Counted from the first letter of the stretch, positions 44,746-54,655 are shown. The stretch is 64,000 nucleotides of DNA from Leucobacter salsicius M1-8 (GCF_000350525.1 NZ_AOCN01000018.1:24289-88288), one strand, 5' to 3'. Program-made: numbers and translations. The notes: a model not told the origin generated them from the letters alone.

Positions 44746-44839
44746 GGTGGCACCGGCATCGCTTCGTGGAGTAGCATTCGGGAAAGGCGTAACGGTGCGC
44801 TAGCAAGGCCCACCCGCCTGAGTCATCTGGGAGGTCACC

Positions 44840-45469
44840 ATGGACGTGCACATCCGCGGCAAGAACGTTGGTATCACGGATCGTTTCGAGAGCTATGTCG
44901 GCACAAAATCTGAAAAGGTTGCGGGTTTGCTACCCAAAGCTCAGAAGTTCGAAGTTCGCGTCTCGCGAATGAGTGACCGAAGCCCTCAGAATGGCGATGT
45001 CGTGGAGATCACGCTGATCGGCCCAGGCCCCGTGATTCGCGCAGAGTCCGCGGGGGGCGACAAATACACCGCCTTCGACATGGCCTATGGGCGCGTGCTT
45101 GAGCGGATCCGCCGCATGAAGGACCGCCGTGCAGACCGCCGTGGCCGTGGCCGCACGTCGTTGGGCGACGCCGCCAGCGCTGGTTTTGAGATGGTCGATG
45201 TAACCCCCGCACCGCTTGAGGTGCTGGAGGCCGTCGCCACAGGCGCCGTTCCGATTGTGGCGGCTGCCGCGGAGGAGGAACAGTACTCACCCGTGGTCAT
45301 TCGCTCAAAGGAATTCCCCGCGGAGCGTCTCGCGATTGAGGATGCCGTCGATCAGATGGAACTCGTAGGCCACGACTTCTTCCTGTTCATCGAGGACGAG
45401 TCGGGCAAGCCGAGCGTCGTCTACCGCCGCAAGGGTTGGAACTACGGTGTGATTTCGCTCACTGACTAG
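44840..45469 (+). CDS. hpf: Ribosome hibernation-promoting factor HPF, long form
   Basis: 209 residues. N-terminal HPF/RaiA domain (1-100, MDVHIRGKNVGITDRFESYV) occludes the mRNA/tRNA channel of the 30S subunit; linker (100-150) is basic then acidic; C-terminal dimerisation domain (about 150-205) ends in VDQMELVGHDFFLFIEDE and VVYRRKGWNYGVI, allowing 100S ribosome formation. GGGAGG precedes ATG 44840. A perfect 17-bp terminator follows at 45497-45533. Expression usually rises in stationary phase or hypoxia. Confidence 0.95.
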   Translation: MDVHIRGKNVGITDRFESYVGTKSEKVAGLLPKAQKFEVRVSRMSDRSPQNGDVVEITLIGPGPVIRAESAGGDKYTAFDMAYGRVLERIRRMKDRRADRRGRGRTSLGDAASAGFEMVDVTPAPLEVLEAVATGAVPIVAAAAEEEQYSPVVIRSKEFPAERLAIEDAVDQMELVGHDFFLFIEDESGKPSVVYRRKGWNYGVISLTD

Positions 45470-45496
45470 CGAAGAACTCATCCCGGCGTGAAGCCG

Positions 45497-45533
45497 GAAC
45501 AACGGGGGTGGCCAGCGGCCACCCCCGTTGTTC
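45497..45533 (+). terminator. Terminator after hpf
   Basis: A 17-bp perfect stem (45497-45513 with 45517-45533) with a three-base loop, 28 bp after the hpf stop. The remaining stretch to secA (45534-45723) is AT-richer and holds the secA promoter region but no gene. Confidence 0.85.
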
Positions 45534-45723
45534 GTTATTATTCGCAGTTGTTTGCGAGTTGTTCATTGCAGATTTCACTCTTGGCGCAACTTGTACTGAT
45601 TCGGGCGTATCCAGCTGCGCAGCTGTTTTGCATTGCTAAGCTGAGGTGTTGTCACGATTCGGCAACGAACGTGACCTTGCGATGCGGCTCGATTCCCGGG
45701 CACAACCTAACAGGAGTGACAAC

Positions 45724-48462
45724 GTGGCAACAGTTCTCGAGAAGCTGCTTCGCGTCGGTGAAGGCCGCACGCTTCGAAAGCTCGAGCGACAGGCAAAACT
45801 CGTCGCCGACCTTGAATCGTCGTTTGCAGATCTAAGCGACGAGGAGCTACGCGGTGAAACGCAGGAGTTTCGCGACCGTCTCGCAGCAGGCGAGACCCTA
45901 GACGATCTGCTCCCCGAGGCATTTGCCGCGGTGCGCGAGGCAGCACGCCGCACGATCGGCCTGCACCCGTTCCACGTGCAGGTCATGGGTGGAGCGAACC
46001 TGCACCACGGCAACATCTCCGAGATGAAGACCGGTGAGGGCAAGACGCTGGTCGCCACAATGCCGGCCTACCTCAACGCGCTCGCGGGCAAGGGCGTGCA
46101 CGTAATTACGGTGAACGATTACCTCGCGAGCTACCAGAGCGAGCTCATGGGACGCATCTTCCGTGCGCTCGGCATGACCACCGGTTGCATCGTGTCGGGC
46201 CAGGACAGCACGGTTCGTCGTGAGCAGTACGAGGCCGACATCACCTATGGCACGAACAACGAATTCGGCTTCGACTACCTGCGCGACAACATGGCTTCGT
46301 CGGCTGAGGAGCGCGTGCAGCGGGGCCACTTCTTCGCCATCATCGATGAGGTCGACTCGATCCTGATCGACGAGGCACGTACCCCGCTCATCATCTCTGG
46401 CCCTGCCTCGGGCGACGCGAACCGTTGGTTTGGCGAGTTTGCGCGTATCGCGAAGAAGCTGAAGCCCGGCGTTGACTATGAGGTCGACGAGAAGAAGCGC
46501 ACCATTGGCGTGCTCGAGCCCGGCATCGAAAAGGTTGAGGACTACCTCGGTATCCATAACCTGTACGAGTCGGTCAACACCCCGCTGATCTCGTTCTTGA
46601 ACAACTCGATCAAGGCGAACGCGCTGTTCACCCGTGACAAGGACTACGTCGTGCTCAACGGCGACGTCATGATCGTTGATGAGCACACCGGTCGTATCCT
46701 CGCCGGTCGTCGCTACAACGAGGGCATGCACCAGGCCATTGAGGCGAAGGAGGGCGTGCAGGTCAAGGCAGAGAACCAGATGCTCGCCACTGTGACCCTG
46801 CAGAACTACTTCCGCCTCTACGAGAAGCTCTCGGGTATGACGGGTACCGCTGAAACCGAGGCCGGCGAGTTCATGTCGACCTACAAGCTCGGTGTCGTTC
46901 CCATTCCGACGAACCGCACGATGCAGCGCAAAGACCAGTCCGACTTCGTGTTCAAGAACGAACAGGCGAAGTTCCAGGCAGCGGTTGACGACATTGCCGA
47001 GCGCCACGAAAAGGGTCAGCCCGTGCTCGTCGGCACCACGAGCGTCGAGAAGAGTGAGTACCTCTCGCGTCTGCTCGCAAAGGCCGGCGTGCGTCACGAG
47101 GTGCTGAACGCCAAGAACCACGCACGTGAAGCCGCGATCATTGCACAGGCCGGTCGCCTGGGCAGCGTCACCGTCGCCACCAACATGGCTGGCCGCGGTA
47201 CCGACATCATGCTCGGCGGCAACGCTGAGTTCCTTGCGGTGCAGGAGATGGCTGCACGCGGTCTCTCGACCGAAGAAGATCCCGATGCTTACGAGGCAGC
47301 CTGGGACGACGTTTTTGCTGCGGTCAAGGCGACCGTGGGCGAGGAGTCCGACAAGGTTGCTGCTGCTGGCGGTCTCTACGTGCTCGGCACTGAGCGCCAC
47401 GAGTCGCGTCGTATCGACAACCAGTTGCGCGGTCGTTCGGGCCGTCAGGGTGACCCCGGCGAGAGTCGGTTCTACCTGTCGCTCGCTGATGACCTGATGC
47501 GCCTGTTCAACTCGGGTGCCGCTGCCGCTCTGATGAACCGCGACAGCTTCCCCGACGACCTTGCGATCGAGTCGAAGGTTGTGACGCGCGCCATTCAGAG
47601 CGCACAGAGCCAGGTCGAGGCGCGGAACGCCGAGATCCGCAAGAACGTTCTGAAGTATGACGACGTGCTCGATCGTCAGCGCAAGTCGATCTACGGCGAC
47701 CGCCAGCAGATCCTTGACGGTGAAGAGATCGAGAGCCGCATCTCGTCGTTCCGCGAGTCGACCATCGATGCAATCCTCGATTCGCACGGTGTTGGCGAAG
47801 AGTGGGATTTCGATGCGCTCTGGACCGACCTGAAGCAGGTCTACCCCGTCGGCATCACCGTCGACGAGCTGCTCGCTGAGGCCGGAACAAGCCGTGTCGA
47901 CAAGGCATTCCTGCGCGCTGAGATTCTGTCTGACGCCGAGGTGGCCTACGCCGCCCGTGAAGAGGCACTCGGTGAAGAAGCGATGCGCGAGCTCGAGCGC
48001 CGCGTGGTGCTCGCAACGATCGATCGCCGCTGGCGCGACCACCTCTACGAGATGGAGTACCTCAAGGAGGGCATCGGCCTGCGCGCGATGGCGCAGCGCG
48101 ATCCGCTCGTTGAGTACCAGCGTGAAGGCTTCACCATGTTCGAGGGCATGATGGGCCAGATCAAGGAGGAGTCCATGGGGCTGCTCTACAACCTCGAGGT
48201 GAAGGTGCGCCCGGCCGAAGGCCCGCAGGATCATGTGCACCTCGAGGGTGGCGGGCTCGAAGAGCAGACGGGGCCGGATCAGTCCAAGCTGAGCTACACC
48301 GCTCCTGACGAAGACGGTGCTCCCGCCGAAAGCGGTGCCAGCTCTAACAAGCCGGCAGCGGCTAAGAAGCGCGGCTCCTTCGGCCAGCAGGTGGACGCAT
48401 CTAACGACTCGCAGGCTGAGCCTCAGAACCGCGCAGATCGTCGCGCAAACAAGAAGAAGTAG
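45724..48462 (+). CDS. secA: Preprotein translocase ATPase SecA
   Basis: 912 residues. Motor of the Sec pathway. NBD1 contains Walker [12 protein letters not shown] (about 101-111) and Walker [18 protein letters not shown]; the preprotein cross-linking domain and NBD2 ([13 protein letters not shown]) follow, then the helical wing/scaffold domains with [18 protein letters not shown]. The C-terminus is a disordered, basic tail ([11 protein letters not shown]) without the SecB-type zinc motif. GTG 45724 is preferred because AGGAGTGACAAC precedes it and the protein then begins [14 protein letters not shown]; an upstream start would add 26 residues without motif. Confidence 0.97.
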   Translation: MATVLEKLLRVGEGRTLRKLERQAKLVADLESSFADLSDEELRGETQEFRDRLAAGETLDDLLPEAFAAVREAARRTIGLHPFHVQVMGGANLHHGNISEMKTGEGKTLVATMPAYLNALAGKGVHVITVNDYLASYQSELMGRIFRALGMTTGCIVSGQDSTVRREQYEADITYGTNNEFGFDYLRDNMASSAEERVQRGHFFAIIDEVDSILIDEARTPLIISGPASGDANRWFGEFARIAKKLKPGVDYEVDEKKRTIGVLEPGIEKVEDYLGIHNLYESVNTPLISFLNNSIKANALFTRDKDYVVLNGDVMIVDEHTGRILAGRRYNEGMHQAIEAKEGVQVKAENQMLATVTLQNYFRLYEKLSGMTGTAETEAGEFMSTYKLGVVPIPTNRTMQRKDQSDFVFKNEQAKFQAAVDDIAERHEKGQPVLVGTTSVEKSEYLSRLLAKAGVRHEVLNAKNHAREAAIIAQAGRLGSVTVATNMAGRGTDIMLGGNAEFLAVQEMAARGLSTEEDPDAYEAAWDDVFAAVKATVGEESDKVAAAGGLYVLGTERHESRRIDNQLRGRSGRQGDPGESRFYLSLADDLMRLFNSGAAAALMNRDSFPDDLAIESKVVTRAIQSAQSQVEARNAEIRKNVLKYDDVLDRQRKSIYGDRQQILDGEEIESRISSFRESTIDAILDSHGVGEEWDFDALWTDLKQVYPVGITVDELLAEAGTSRVDKAFLRAEILSDAEVAYAAREEALGEEAMRELERRVVLATIDRRWRDHLYEMEYLKEGIGLRAMAQRDPLVEYQREGFTMFEGMMGQIKEESMGLLYNLEVKVRPAEGPQDHVHLEGGGLEEQTGPDQSKLSYTAPDEDGAPAESGASSNKPAAAKKRGSFGQQVDASNDSQAEPQNRADRRANKKK

Positions 48463-48517
48463 GGCACGAGCCTAGAAACTGAGTTCCCGCGCAAGCGGGT
48501 CAACCTGGGAGAACCAT

Positions 48518-49486
48518 ATGGTAAACGAATCAAACTCACGCCCCACCAAGAACGAACGTCGCTCGCAGGCACGCGAGCAGGCCCGAGCCGCACGCGAGCA
48601 GGAGAAGAAGCGCGAGAAGCGCAACCGCCTGTTTCTGCAGGGTGGCATCGTGCTCGGTGTGCTCGCAGTGCTCGCCATCGTGGGTCTCGTGCTCACGCAG
48701 ACCATGAAGCCCGCGGGCCCTGGCCCCCAGAACATGGCTTCGGGTGGCGCGGTCTTCACGAAGGACCTCAAGGTTGTCGAGACGCCTGCACTGCAGTCGG
48801 ATGAGGCACGCGAGGCTCCTGCGGTCGATCGCAAGCAGCTGCCCCTCGACGTGACGACGTACGTTGACTACATGTGCCCCGCTTGTGGTGCATTTGAGCA
48901 GCAGTACGGCACGATGCTCGAGAACTACGTGGGTGCGGGCGACATCAACCTGCAGGTGTACCCCATCAACTTCCTCGACGGCACGTCGCTCGGTACGAAG
49001 TACTCGACTCGCGCGGCGAACCTGTTCAGCTGCGTGGTTGAGGAACAGCCCGACGTTGCATTCAAGCTGCACAACCGTCTGCTCAGCGCAGAGGTGCAGC
49101 CTGCTGAGGGTACGACCGGCCTCACCGACGACCAGCTGCTCCAGCAGGCAGAGGAAGCCGGAGCCGAGCTCACGACCGAGCTGAAGCAGTGCGTCAAGAA
49201 CCGCACGTTTGCGAGCTTCATCGACGGTAACTGGAAGCAGGTCAGCGAAGTGGGCGTGCAGGGTCTCGCAAAGGGCGAGTTCATGCTCAGCTCTGACGGA
49301 GTGAACCCGCAGCCCGAAGGTCCTCAGCGGATCGTCTCCACGCCCACCGTGATCGTGAACGGCAAGCAGTGGAACCAGAACGTTGACGGGGATCTCGAGA
49401 CTTACCTCCTAAAGGTCAAGGGCGAGTTCGAGCAGAAGTCCGACTCGAAGAAGTCGGATTCTAAGAAGTCGACCGCAACAGAGTAA
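48518..49486 (+). CDS. Membrane-anchored DsbA/thioredoxin-like protein
   Basis: 322 residues. A highly charged cytoplasmic N-terminus (1-38), one membrane helix (about 41-62, GGIVLGVLAVLAIVGLVLTQ), then an extracytoplasmic DsbA-type thioredoxin fold with active site YVDYMCPACGAFEQQYG, later Cys residues and the cis-Pro region VSTPTVIVNG. C-terminal tail repeats KSDSKKSDSKKS. Probable oxidase or isomerase for secreted proteins; located just after secA. ATG 48518 is preceded by GGGAGAACC. A hairpin at 49495-49518 follows. Confidence 0.9.
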   Translation: MVNESNSRPTKNERRSQAREQARAAREQEKKREKRNRLFLQGGIVLGVLAVLAIVGLVLTQTMKPAGPGPQNMASGGAVFTKDLKVVETPALQSDEAREAPAVDRKQLPLDVTTYVDYMCPACGAFEQQYGTMLENYVGAGDINLQVYPINFLDGTSLGTKYSTRAANLFSCVVEEQPDVAFKLHNRLLSAEVQPAEGTTGLTDDQLLQQAEEAGAELTTELKQCVKNRTFASFIDGNWKQVSEVGVQGLAKGEFMLSSDGVNPQPEGPQRIVSTPTVIVNGKQWNQNVDGDLETYLLKVKGEFEQKSDSKKSDSKKSTATE

Positions 49487-49494
49487 GATCGTGT

Positions 49495-49518
49495 GGGTGG
49501 TCATTTCGATGGCCACCC
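49495..49518 (+). terminator. Hairpin between DsbA-like gene and tRNA-Thr
   Basis: A 9-bp stem with one G-T wobble (49495-49503 with 49510-49518) just after the stop codon and five bases before the tRNA gene. No T run; could be a terminator or a processing structure. Confidence 0.4.
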
Positions 49519-49523
49519 AACTT

Positions 49524-49599
49524 GCCGCCTTAGCTCATCTGGTAGAGCAGCAGCCTTGTAAACTGCAGGTGATCGGTTCGAGTCCGATAGGCGGCTCCA
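49524..49599 (+). tRNA. tRNA-Thr(TGT)
   Basis: The 76-base cloverleaf has a 7-bp acceptor stem (GCCGCCT with AGGCGGC), D arm with GGTAGAGC, anticodon loop CTTGTAA (anticodon TGT, threonine), T arm with GGTTCGAGTCC, discriminator T and an encoded CCA. The fifth base pair of the anticodon stem is a C-A mismatch; otherwise it is complete. Confidence 0.95.
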
Positions 49600-49725
49600 T
49601 TCGCTTCGCTCATTGCGCAGCCCATCGGACAGTGAACCGATATCGGTGAAGCTTCGCTCCACCGGCTTCCCGCGCTCACAAGCGTGTATGGTATTCGCTT
49701 CCCTGCCACCCACTATGGTGGTGGG

Positions 49726-50652
49726 GTGCGTGAGAAACTACGAGTCTGGGCAGCGCTCGTGGGGTCAGGCCTCGCGGGCATGCTCGTCGCCCTCCAGTCA
49801 CGAATCAACGGCGGGCTGAGCCAAGAGCTCGGTAACGGTTTCGTTGTCGCGGCAGTGTCGTTTGGGTCGGGGCTTGTCATTTTGAGTGTCTTGCTGCTGT
49901 TCTCGCGACGCGGTCGGCGGGGACTCGTGAGGTTGCGCTCCGAGGTGAGGTCTCGTCATCTCCCGTGGTGGGCGCTTTGCGGCGGAGCCGGAGGGGCGTT
50001 CTTCGTACTGAACCAGGGCCTGGTGGCTCCGCTGACTGGTCTCGCGCTCTTCACTGTCGGCATCGTAGCCGGACAGGTGGTCGGCGGCCTCCTGCTCGAT
50101 AAGGCGGGACTGGGCCCTGGTGGGCGTATCGATCCCACGATGCCCCGACTGATCGGCACCTGCCTCGCGATTGCAGCAGTGATCGTGTCGGTTGGCAGCG
50201 GGGCAGGGTCAACCGTCTGGCTCGTCGTATTTCCCGTCATTGTCGGGGCTGGAGTTGCGGCCCAGTCAATGGTCAACGGGCTCGTGCGCGCCGCAGCGCA
50301 GAGCGCGCTCACCGCGACGTTTATCAACTTTGTGGTCGGCACCGCACTGCTGGTGGCTTTCGCGGCCGTGTCGGTGTTGGTTTCGGGCTGGCCCACTCAC
50401 TGGCCCAGCGAACCCTGGCACTATCTTGGCGGGTTGATCGGCACTATCTTCATTGCCGTTGCAGCGATGCTCGTGCGTACCGCAGGGGTGCTATTGCTGA
50501 GCATGTCGAACGTCGCGGGGCAACTCATCGCGGCCGTACTCTTCGAGGTGGGAATGCCCCTCGCGGGCGGCGTATCCACTGGCATGTTCGTTGGCGCGGG
50601 AGTCGCGCTTCTCGCTCTCGTTGCCGCGGCGATCCCGTCTCGACGAAGCTGA
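49726..50652 (+). CDS. DMT superfamily transporter (DUF606/YdcZ type)
   Basis: 308 residues, ten predicted membrane helices in two related halves. The opening AALVGSGLAGMLVALQSRINGGLSQELGNGF and the matching second-half VAAQSMVNGLVRAAAQSALTATFINFVVG show the duplicated DUF606 pattern. Substrate unknown. GTG 49726 has TATGGT exactly six bases upstream (leaderless). It begins 126 bp after the tRNA. Confidence 0.88.
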   Translation: MREKLRVWAALVGSGLAGMLVALQSRINGGLSQELGNGFVVAAVSFGSGLVILSVLLLFSRRGRRGLVRLRSEVRSRHLPWWALCGGAGGAFFVLNQGLVAPLTGLALFTVGIVAGQVVGGLLLDKAGLGPGGRIDPTMPRLIGTCLAIAAVIVSVGSGAGSTVWLVVFPVIVGAGVAAQSMVNGLVRAAAQSALTATFINFVVGTALLVAFAAVSVLVSGWPTHWPSEPWHYLGGLIGTIFIAVAAMLVRTAGVLLLSMSNVAGQLIAAVLFEVGMPLAGGVSTGMFVGAGVALLALVAAAIPSRRS

Positions 50653-50653
50653 C

Positions 50654-50690
50654 CTGTTCAATTGTTCAGCTGTTCAGCTGTTCAGCCGTT
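50654..50690. repeat. Short tandem repeat TGTTCAGC
   Basis: About four degenerate copies of an 8-base unit TGTTCAGC, between the DMT transporter stop and the HNH gene stop. A simple repeat in a convergent gap; may vary in copy number. Confidence 0.75.
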
Positions 50691-50703
50691 CGATCGCCTG
50701 GGA

Positions 50704-52305
50704 TCAGAATGGGTGATCGTCTGAACCATGCGGTGCCTCGGTGAAGCGAACCTTTGAGGCCCCGCGGGGCCGCGGCGGCGAACTACCCTGATCTGGGCGA
50801 TCTGGGCGATCTGGGCGATCCGGGCGATCCGGTCGATCGGGGCAGTCCGGGCGACTGGGCGGCTTCGGGCGTCGGTAGGTGCGCCGGGCTGGCCGGTCCT
50901 CGTGAACCTTTCCCGTCGGGCTCGTCCAGAGCACCGTGCCGGTCTCATCGAGCACGGGGGTCCATGCGGAGTGGTGCTTGAGGATGTGGTGACCTTTGCA
51001 TAAGCACTCAAGATTGTCGGTCGATGTTGGTCCGCCGTCTTGCCACGCGATCGTGTGATCGATTTCGCAGCTCAATGGCACTCGGGTGCAGCCGGGAAAG
51101 CGGCAGTGTTGATCGCGGGCCTCGAGAAGCCGGCGCATCTGCTTCGTCGGTGCGTATCGTTCGATCTGTAGCACCTGGCCGGTGCGGTCGTGGTTGACGC
51201 GGTAGATATCGCGCGAGGTCTCTAGGAGCTCTGCGGCGATCCGGGTGGAGATCGGACCGTATCCGGCGAGCTCGCTCACCGGTCGAGGACCCGTCCTGGG
51301 ATCGGTCACCGGGGTCGCTCGCGATCCGGGATCAGGCATTGTGCCGGATGCCGCAGCTGTGCCAGTGAGTGCTTCTACCGGAATGGTGATCTGCAGGTGC
51401 GCAAAGAATCCGGGGGTAGCGAACCTCGAGGGGCTGGCTGCGCCGAGCTCCAGACTTGTATAGGGGTTGCCCGTGAGTAGGATCTCAGCGAACATATCTG
51501 CCCGGACCTCGTCCAGGGTGCGCGGCTCTGCTGACAGCCCGCCTCCCGTATCTATGCCTGACTCTCCAGCGCCTGCGGGAGCTGCAGCAGATGACGCGTC
51601 CTTGGGGGCTGCAGGTTCTGCGCGCCACACCTCCTTGGCGATGCGCTGAATGCGATCACGGATGGCGTAGGCGAGCTCTGCCGGTAGGGTCGCGCTGACC
51701 TCTGCCATTCCATCTTCACCTGGATAGACCACTACTCGCCGCTTGCGCCGTGCCACTTCGTGACGTTCCTCGAGGGAAATCTCGGCAAACTGCTCGGCGA
51801 GGCGCTTCGCAATGGGCCGCAACCGCCCCGGGGATTCATCAACCGCATAAGTCAGAACTGCTTCTTCATACAGGGCGTGATTGAGGAGGGCATCGTCGTT
51901 GCTGCCGATGACTGCACCGGCGTCGCAAATGACCTTCACATGATCCAAATCGATCAGCCCGGCTCCCAACGCCTCGCGTGCGCCCGCGTACCGGGTCGCG
52001 AGGGTGTGGGCGATATCAAGCTCGCGCTCGATGGCATACTCACTCAGGTGCAGCGCCGCGGCGAGCTCCGCGCGGAGGGAGCGGAACGCGAGTTCTACCG
52101 ACGTCGAAACGTTCATCGCCGCGATAACCAAACAGGCGTACTCATCTAGGCGGTCGCGATCGAGTGCTCGCTGGCGCAGCGTGATTTCTTCGACGACCGT
52201 GACGCCAACCCCCGCGATGAAATAGCCCTCGGCATCCTGCCTCGGCGCACCTTTGTCCTCACCCCATGGGGTGTGGGGATCTGGGCCCGGAGTCTGCGCT
52301 GACAT
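50704..52305 (-). CDS. DUF222 / HNH endonuclease-domain protein
   Basis: 533 residues from ATG 52305. The N-terminal DUF222 region (about 60-300; AIERELDIAHTLATRYAGAREAL, VYPGEDGMAEVSATLP) is followed by the HNH domain at about 400-455: DQHCRFPGCTRVPLSCEIDH, with the HNH/zinc motifs ECLCKGHHILKHH. The C-terminus has RPD repeats (about residues 488-508). The family is greatly amplified in Microbacteriaceae; members sit in variable regions and the biological role is unknown. ATG 52305 is preferred over ATG 52323 because TGTACT precedes it by six bases, but the choice is weak. Confidence 0.85.
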   Translation of the reverse strand: MSAQTPGPDPHTPWGEDKGAPRQDAEGYFIAGVGVTVVEEITLRQRALDRDRLDEYACLVIAAMNVSTSVELAFRSLRAELAAALHLSEYAIERELDIAHTLATRYAGAREALGAGLIDLDHVKVICDAGAVIGSNDDALLNHALYEEAVLTYAVDESPGRLRPIAKRLAEQFAEISLEERHEVARRKRRVVVYPGEDGMAEVSATLPAELAYAIRDRIQRIAKEVWRAEPAAPKDASSAAAPAGAGESGIDTGGGLSAEPRTLDEVRADMFAEILLTGNPYTSLELGAASPSRFATPGFFAHLQITIPVEALTGTAAASGTMPDPGSRATPVTDPRTGPRPVSELAGYGPISTRIAAELLETSRDIYRVNHDRTGQVLQIERYAPTKQMRRLLEARDQHCRFPGCTRVPLSCEIDHTIAWQDGGPTSTDNLECLCKGHHILKHHSAWTPVLDETGTVLWTSPTGKVHEDRPARRTYRRPKPPSRPDCPDRPDRPDRPDRPDRPDQGSSPPRPRGASKVRFTEAPHGSDDHPF

Positions 52306-52434
52306 GTTCTCAGTACAGCCCATGCCACCGACATTGAAGACCGAAAAAGAGCCCTTCCCGGTACAAAGTTTCGCGAGTTTCTTTGGCGAGGACCCTACAA
52401 AAATGCCGGGGGTTGGGCGACATGCGTGAAGAAG

Positions 52435-52983
52435 TTAGAGCGCTGAGAGGTGCTTCGGTAGATCGAGCGGCTTGCGCGGCTTGGCACGGCGATCCTGATC
52501 CGGCACCGAGCCGATGTAGAGCCATCCGAGCAAATACTCGTGCTCTCCCAGCTGGTGAGCCCGGTGCACAGCCGCGCTGCGGGTGTGCGATCCGGTGCGC
52601 CAAATGACGCCCCAACCAGCCTCGTCGAGCAGCAGTGAGAGCAGATGTGCGACGCCCGAGGCGACGGCCTCCTGCTCCCACAGCGGCACCTTGTCGCTCT
52701 TGCGGGGGCTCACGACGACCGCGAGAACGAGCGGCGCGCGCTCGGCCTTCTTGATGAGCTTCTCGCGCTTATCGGGCTTTTCTGCCGCATCCGCCAGGGC
52801 TTCACCCAGAATCGTACGCGCGTCACCGCGCATCTCGATGAGGCGCCAAGGTCGCAGCCCCGAGTGGTCGGCGACGCTGGTCATTGCGGCGACGAGCGGG
52901 GCGAGCTGCTCCGGTGAAGGTGCCGGATCAACGAGCTTGGAATGTGAGCGGCGCAGCTCGAGGGCTTCGAGCGCGGTGGTCAC
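52435..52983 (-). CDS. Nitroreductase-family FMN oxidoreductase
   Basis: 182 residues. Nitroreductase fold: ELRRSHSKLVDPAPSPEQL with the FMN-binding Arg/Ser motif, SGLRPWRLIEMRG, VASGVAHLLSLLLDEAGWGVIWRTG and the C-terminal LGWLYIGSVP. Such small members reduce nitro or quinone compounds with NAD(P)H. The exact substrate is not predictable. ATG overlaps the msrB stop by four bases, so the two are co-translated, which suggests a role in redox stress. Confidence 0.85.
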   Translation of the reverse strand: MTTALEALELRRSHSKLVDPAPSPEQLAPLVAAMTSVADHSGLRPWRLIEMRGDARTILGEALADAAEKPDKREKLIKKAERAPLVLAVVVSPRKSDKVPLWEQEAVASGVAHLLSLLLDEAGWGVIWRTGSHTRSAAVHRAHQLGEHEYLLGWLYIGSVPDQDRRAKPRKPLDLPKHLSAL

Positions 52984-53408
52984 GCGTCGTCCTCGGGGGT
53001 GAACCCGAGCGCGACCGAGTTCATGCAGTAGCGGTCGCCGGTGGGCGTGCCGAATCCGTCGGGGAAGACATGGCCGAGGTGCGATCCGCAGTTGGCGCAG
53101 CGCACTTCGGTGCGCGTCATGCCGAGTGTGTTGTCCTCGATGAGCTCCACGGCGCCCTCGCGCACGCTCTCGTAGAAGCTCGGCCAGCCGCAGCCGGCGT
53201 CGAACTTGGTGCCAGCAAGAAAGAGTTCGTTGTCACAGGCCCGGCAGGTATACAGGCCGGCACGGTTCTCATCGAGCAGCGCACCGGTGCCCGGTCGCTC
53301 GGTCGCGGCCTCGCGCAGCACGGCATATTCGGCGTCGTTTAGGCGAGCTCGCCACTCGCTCTCACTGAGTTCGAACGGGTAGGAATCGTTGTTGTTGACG
53401 GTGTCCAT
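52980..53408 (-). CDS. msrB: Peptide methionine (R)-S-oxide reductase MsrB
   Basis: 142 residues. Repairs R-methionine sulfoxide. Zinc-binding CxxC pairs are CRACDNELFLAGTKF and CANCGSHLGHVF; the catalytic cysteine is in DRYCMNSVALGF; GCGWPSFYE is the substrate loop. All key residues are present. ATG 53408 has AAGGAG upstream. First gene of an operon with the nitroreductase. Confidence 0.95.
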   Translation of the reverse strand: MDTVNNNDSYPFELSESEWRARLNDAEYAVLREAATERPGTGALLDENRAGLYTCRACDNELFLAGTKFDAGCGWPSFYESVREGAVELIEDNTLGMTRTEVRCANCGSHLGHVFPDGFGTPTGDRYCMNSVALGFTPEDDA

Positions 53409-53456
53409 GGCCTAACTCCTTCATGCGGTGACGGCCTCAGTCTACGCGCGAATGTT

Positions 53457-54467
53457 TTAGGGTAACTCAGCCTCGGATTCGTCATCGATGAGTTGCTGGG
53501 GGAGTACCTTGCCGAGCGTGCGAGCGTAGTCCTCTTTGATGATGTCGAAGTGGGTCCAGGTGTCCACTGAGCTAACTGACGTGAGAGACCGGATCTCATC
53601 AATGACATCGAGAAGGTGTGAGGTCGACGCCCCAACGAGGGTTGCGATGAAGTCATAGCGACCGTGTGCCCGAGCAGCGAAATCGATATCGGGTGACTGA
53701 ATGATGTGTGTGCGTACGGAATCTGGGTCATCTGAGGTCGTGATACCCACGCCGACGGCTAACCGACTGCGTGAGATACCACCGGATTTTGTGGCCGAGA
53801 TACGTATAGCACCGAGATCAATGAGCCGGTTCACTCGCGCTCGCACAGAAGATGGGGAGAGATGCACCGTGTCTGCAAGTGAGCGAAAGCTCGTACGGCC
53901 ATCCTGTTGAAGAATCGCCACGAGCTTGAAGTCGAGGCCGTCCAGGGTTACCTTTTTCTTGCTGTTTGAGACGAAGAAACCCTTCAAAATTTCAGCATAA
54001 GTAGAGACAGAAACTCGCCGGATTCCGGGCACTTTATGGACCTCATTGAGCATGCGGTGAAGCTCCCCCACATCTCGATGCCGCGACTCAAAGACGAGCG
54101 GAAACTCACCACTAACTCGCGAGACAAACACCGAGTCCGGCATAGTGGCTACGGCTGACGCCGGGTGTTTCACCGGGCCATCGACCTCTGCCTTGACGTG
54201 AACAAGAACATGGTGGCCAGCGAACCTCGGGTCCAGCGCCGCGACGATGCGCAAGCCACCATCTTGCAGTAGATGTTTGAGTCGGTGGGCGATGAACGTG
54301 CGAGATCCGCCCAGCTGGGCCGCAAGGTCGTTCACACTCGTGCGGCCATCCGCTTGCAGACGCCTGATCAGCTCGGCATCGAGCGCATCAAGATCAGTAT
54401 CTCGATGCGTTCCCTTTGGTGCCTCCGTGGCGGCTGCCGCATCGAGTTGAGGCAGAGTGTCAGGCAT
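53457..54467 (-). CDS. Lrp/AsnC-family regulator, fused double unit
   Basis: 336 residues, about twice the size of ordinary Lrp. Two complete units: helix-turn-helix at about 22-70 (LDALDAELIRRLQADGRTSVNDLA) with its RAM-like ligand domain to about 160, then a second at about 180-225 (LDGLDFKLVAILQQDGRTSF) with a second ligand domain. ATG 54467 has AAGGTGG upstream. Divergent from the metabolite:H+ symporter gene with 235 bp between, which includes two dyads (54479-54488, 54529-54553), so it probably controls that locus and itself. The gene is A/T-richer than its neighbours. Confidence 0.88.
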   Translation of the reverse strand: MPDTLPQLDAAAATEAPKGTHRDTDLDALDAELIRRLQADGRTSVNDLAAQLGGSRTFIAHRLKHLLQDGGLRIVAALDPRFAGHHVLVHVKAEVDGPVKHPASAVATMPDSVFVSRVSGEFPLVFESRHRDVGELHRMLNEVHKVPGIRRVSVSTYAEILKGFFVSNSKKKVTLDGLDFKLVAILQQDGRTSFRSLADTVHLSPSSVRARVNRLIDLGAIRISATKSGGISRSRLAVGVGITTSDDPDSVRTHIIQSPDIDFAARAHGRYDFIATLVGASTSHLLDVIDEIRSLTSVSSVDTWTHFDIIKEDYARTLGKVLPQQLIDDESEAELP

Positions 54468-54478
54468 TATTACCCACC

Positions 54479-54488
54479 TTGAATTCAA
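54479..54488. promoter_or_regulatory. 10-bp palindrome TTGAATTCAA before Lrp gene
   Basis: A perfect palindrome 11 bases upstream of the regulator start, in the divergent region. A natural place for autoregulation, but the sequence does not match a canonical Lrp site. Confidence 0.35.
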
Positions 54489-54528
54489 AAATCGCAGCAT
54501 TACGTTGTTCTCACGCGAACGCTACCCG

Positions 54529-54553
54529 AAAAAGTGCTGTGGGGCACATTTTT
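54529..54553. promoter_or_regulatory. Imperfect inverted repeat in Lrp/symporter divergent region
   Basis: AAAAAGTGC and GCACATTTTT arms (with one inserted base) about seven bases apart. Together with 54479-54488 it is a candidate operator for the fused Lrp regulator. Inference only. Confidence 0.35.
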
Positions 54554-54622
54554 GGTCGAAAACTGTTGAATTGTGCGTAAGGGTTTCTTTTCGGCGGTCT
54601 CGCGTGGGGCTTTTTCGCTTTA

Positions 54623-54655
54623 TTGACGGGGGCGGGTCAGAATCTCGTCTACAGT
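54623..54655 (+). promoter_or_regulatory. Candidate symporter promoter
   Basis: A TTGACG -35 at 54623-54628 and TACAGT -10 at 54650-54655 with a wide 21-base spacer, 48 bp before the TTG start of the symporter. The spacing is unusual, so an activator might be required. Confidence 0.25.

Noticed and set aside
45898..48240. Minus-strand frame of 780 codons opposite secA
   Set aside because: Longest shadow in the window; lies wholly within secA, which has every expected motif.
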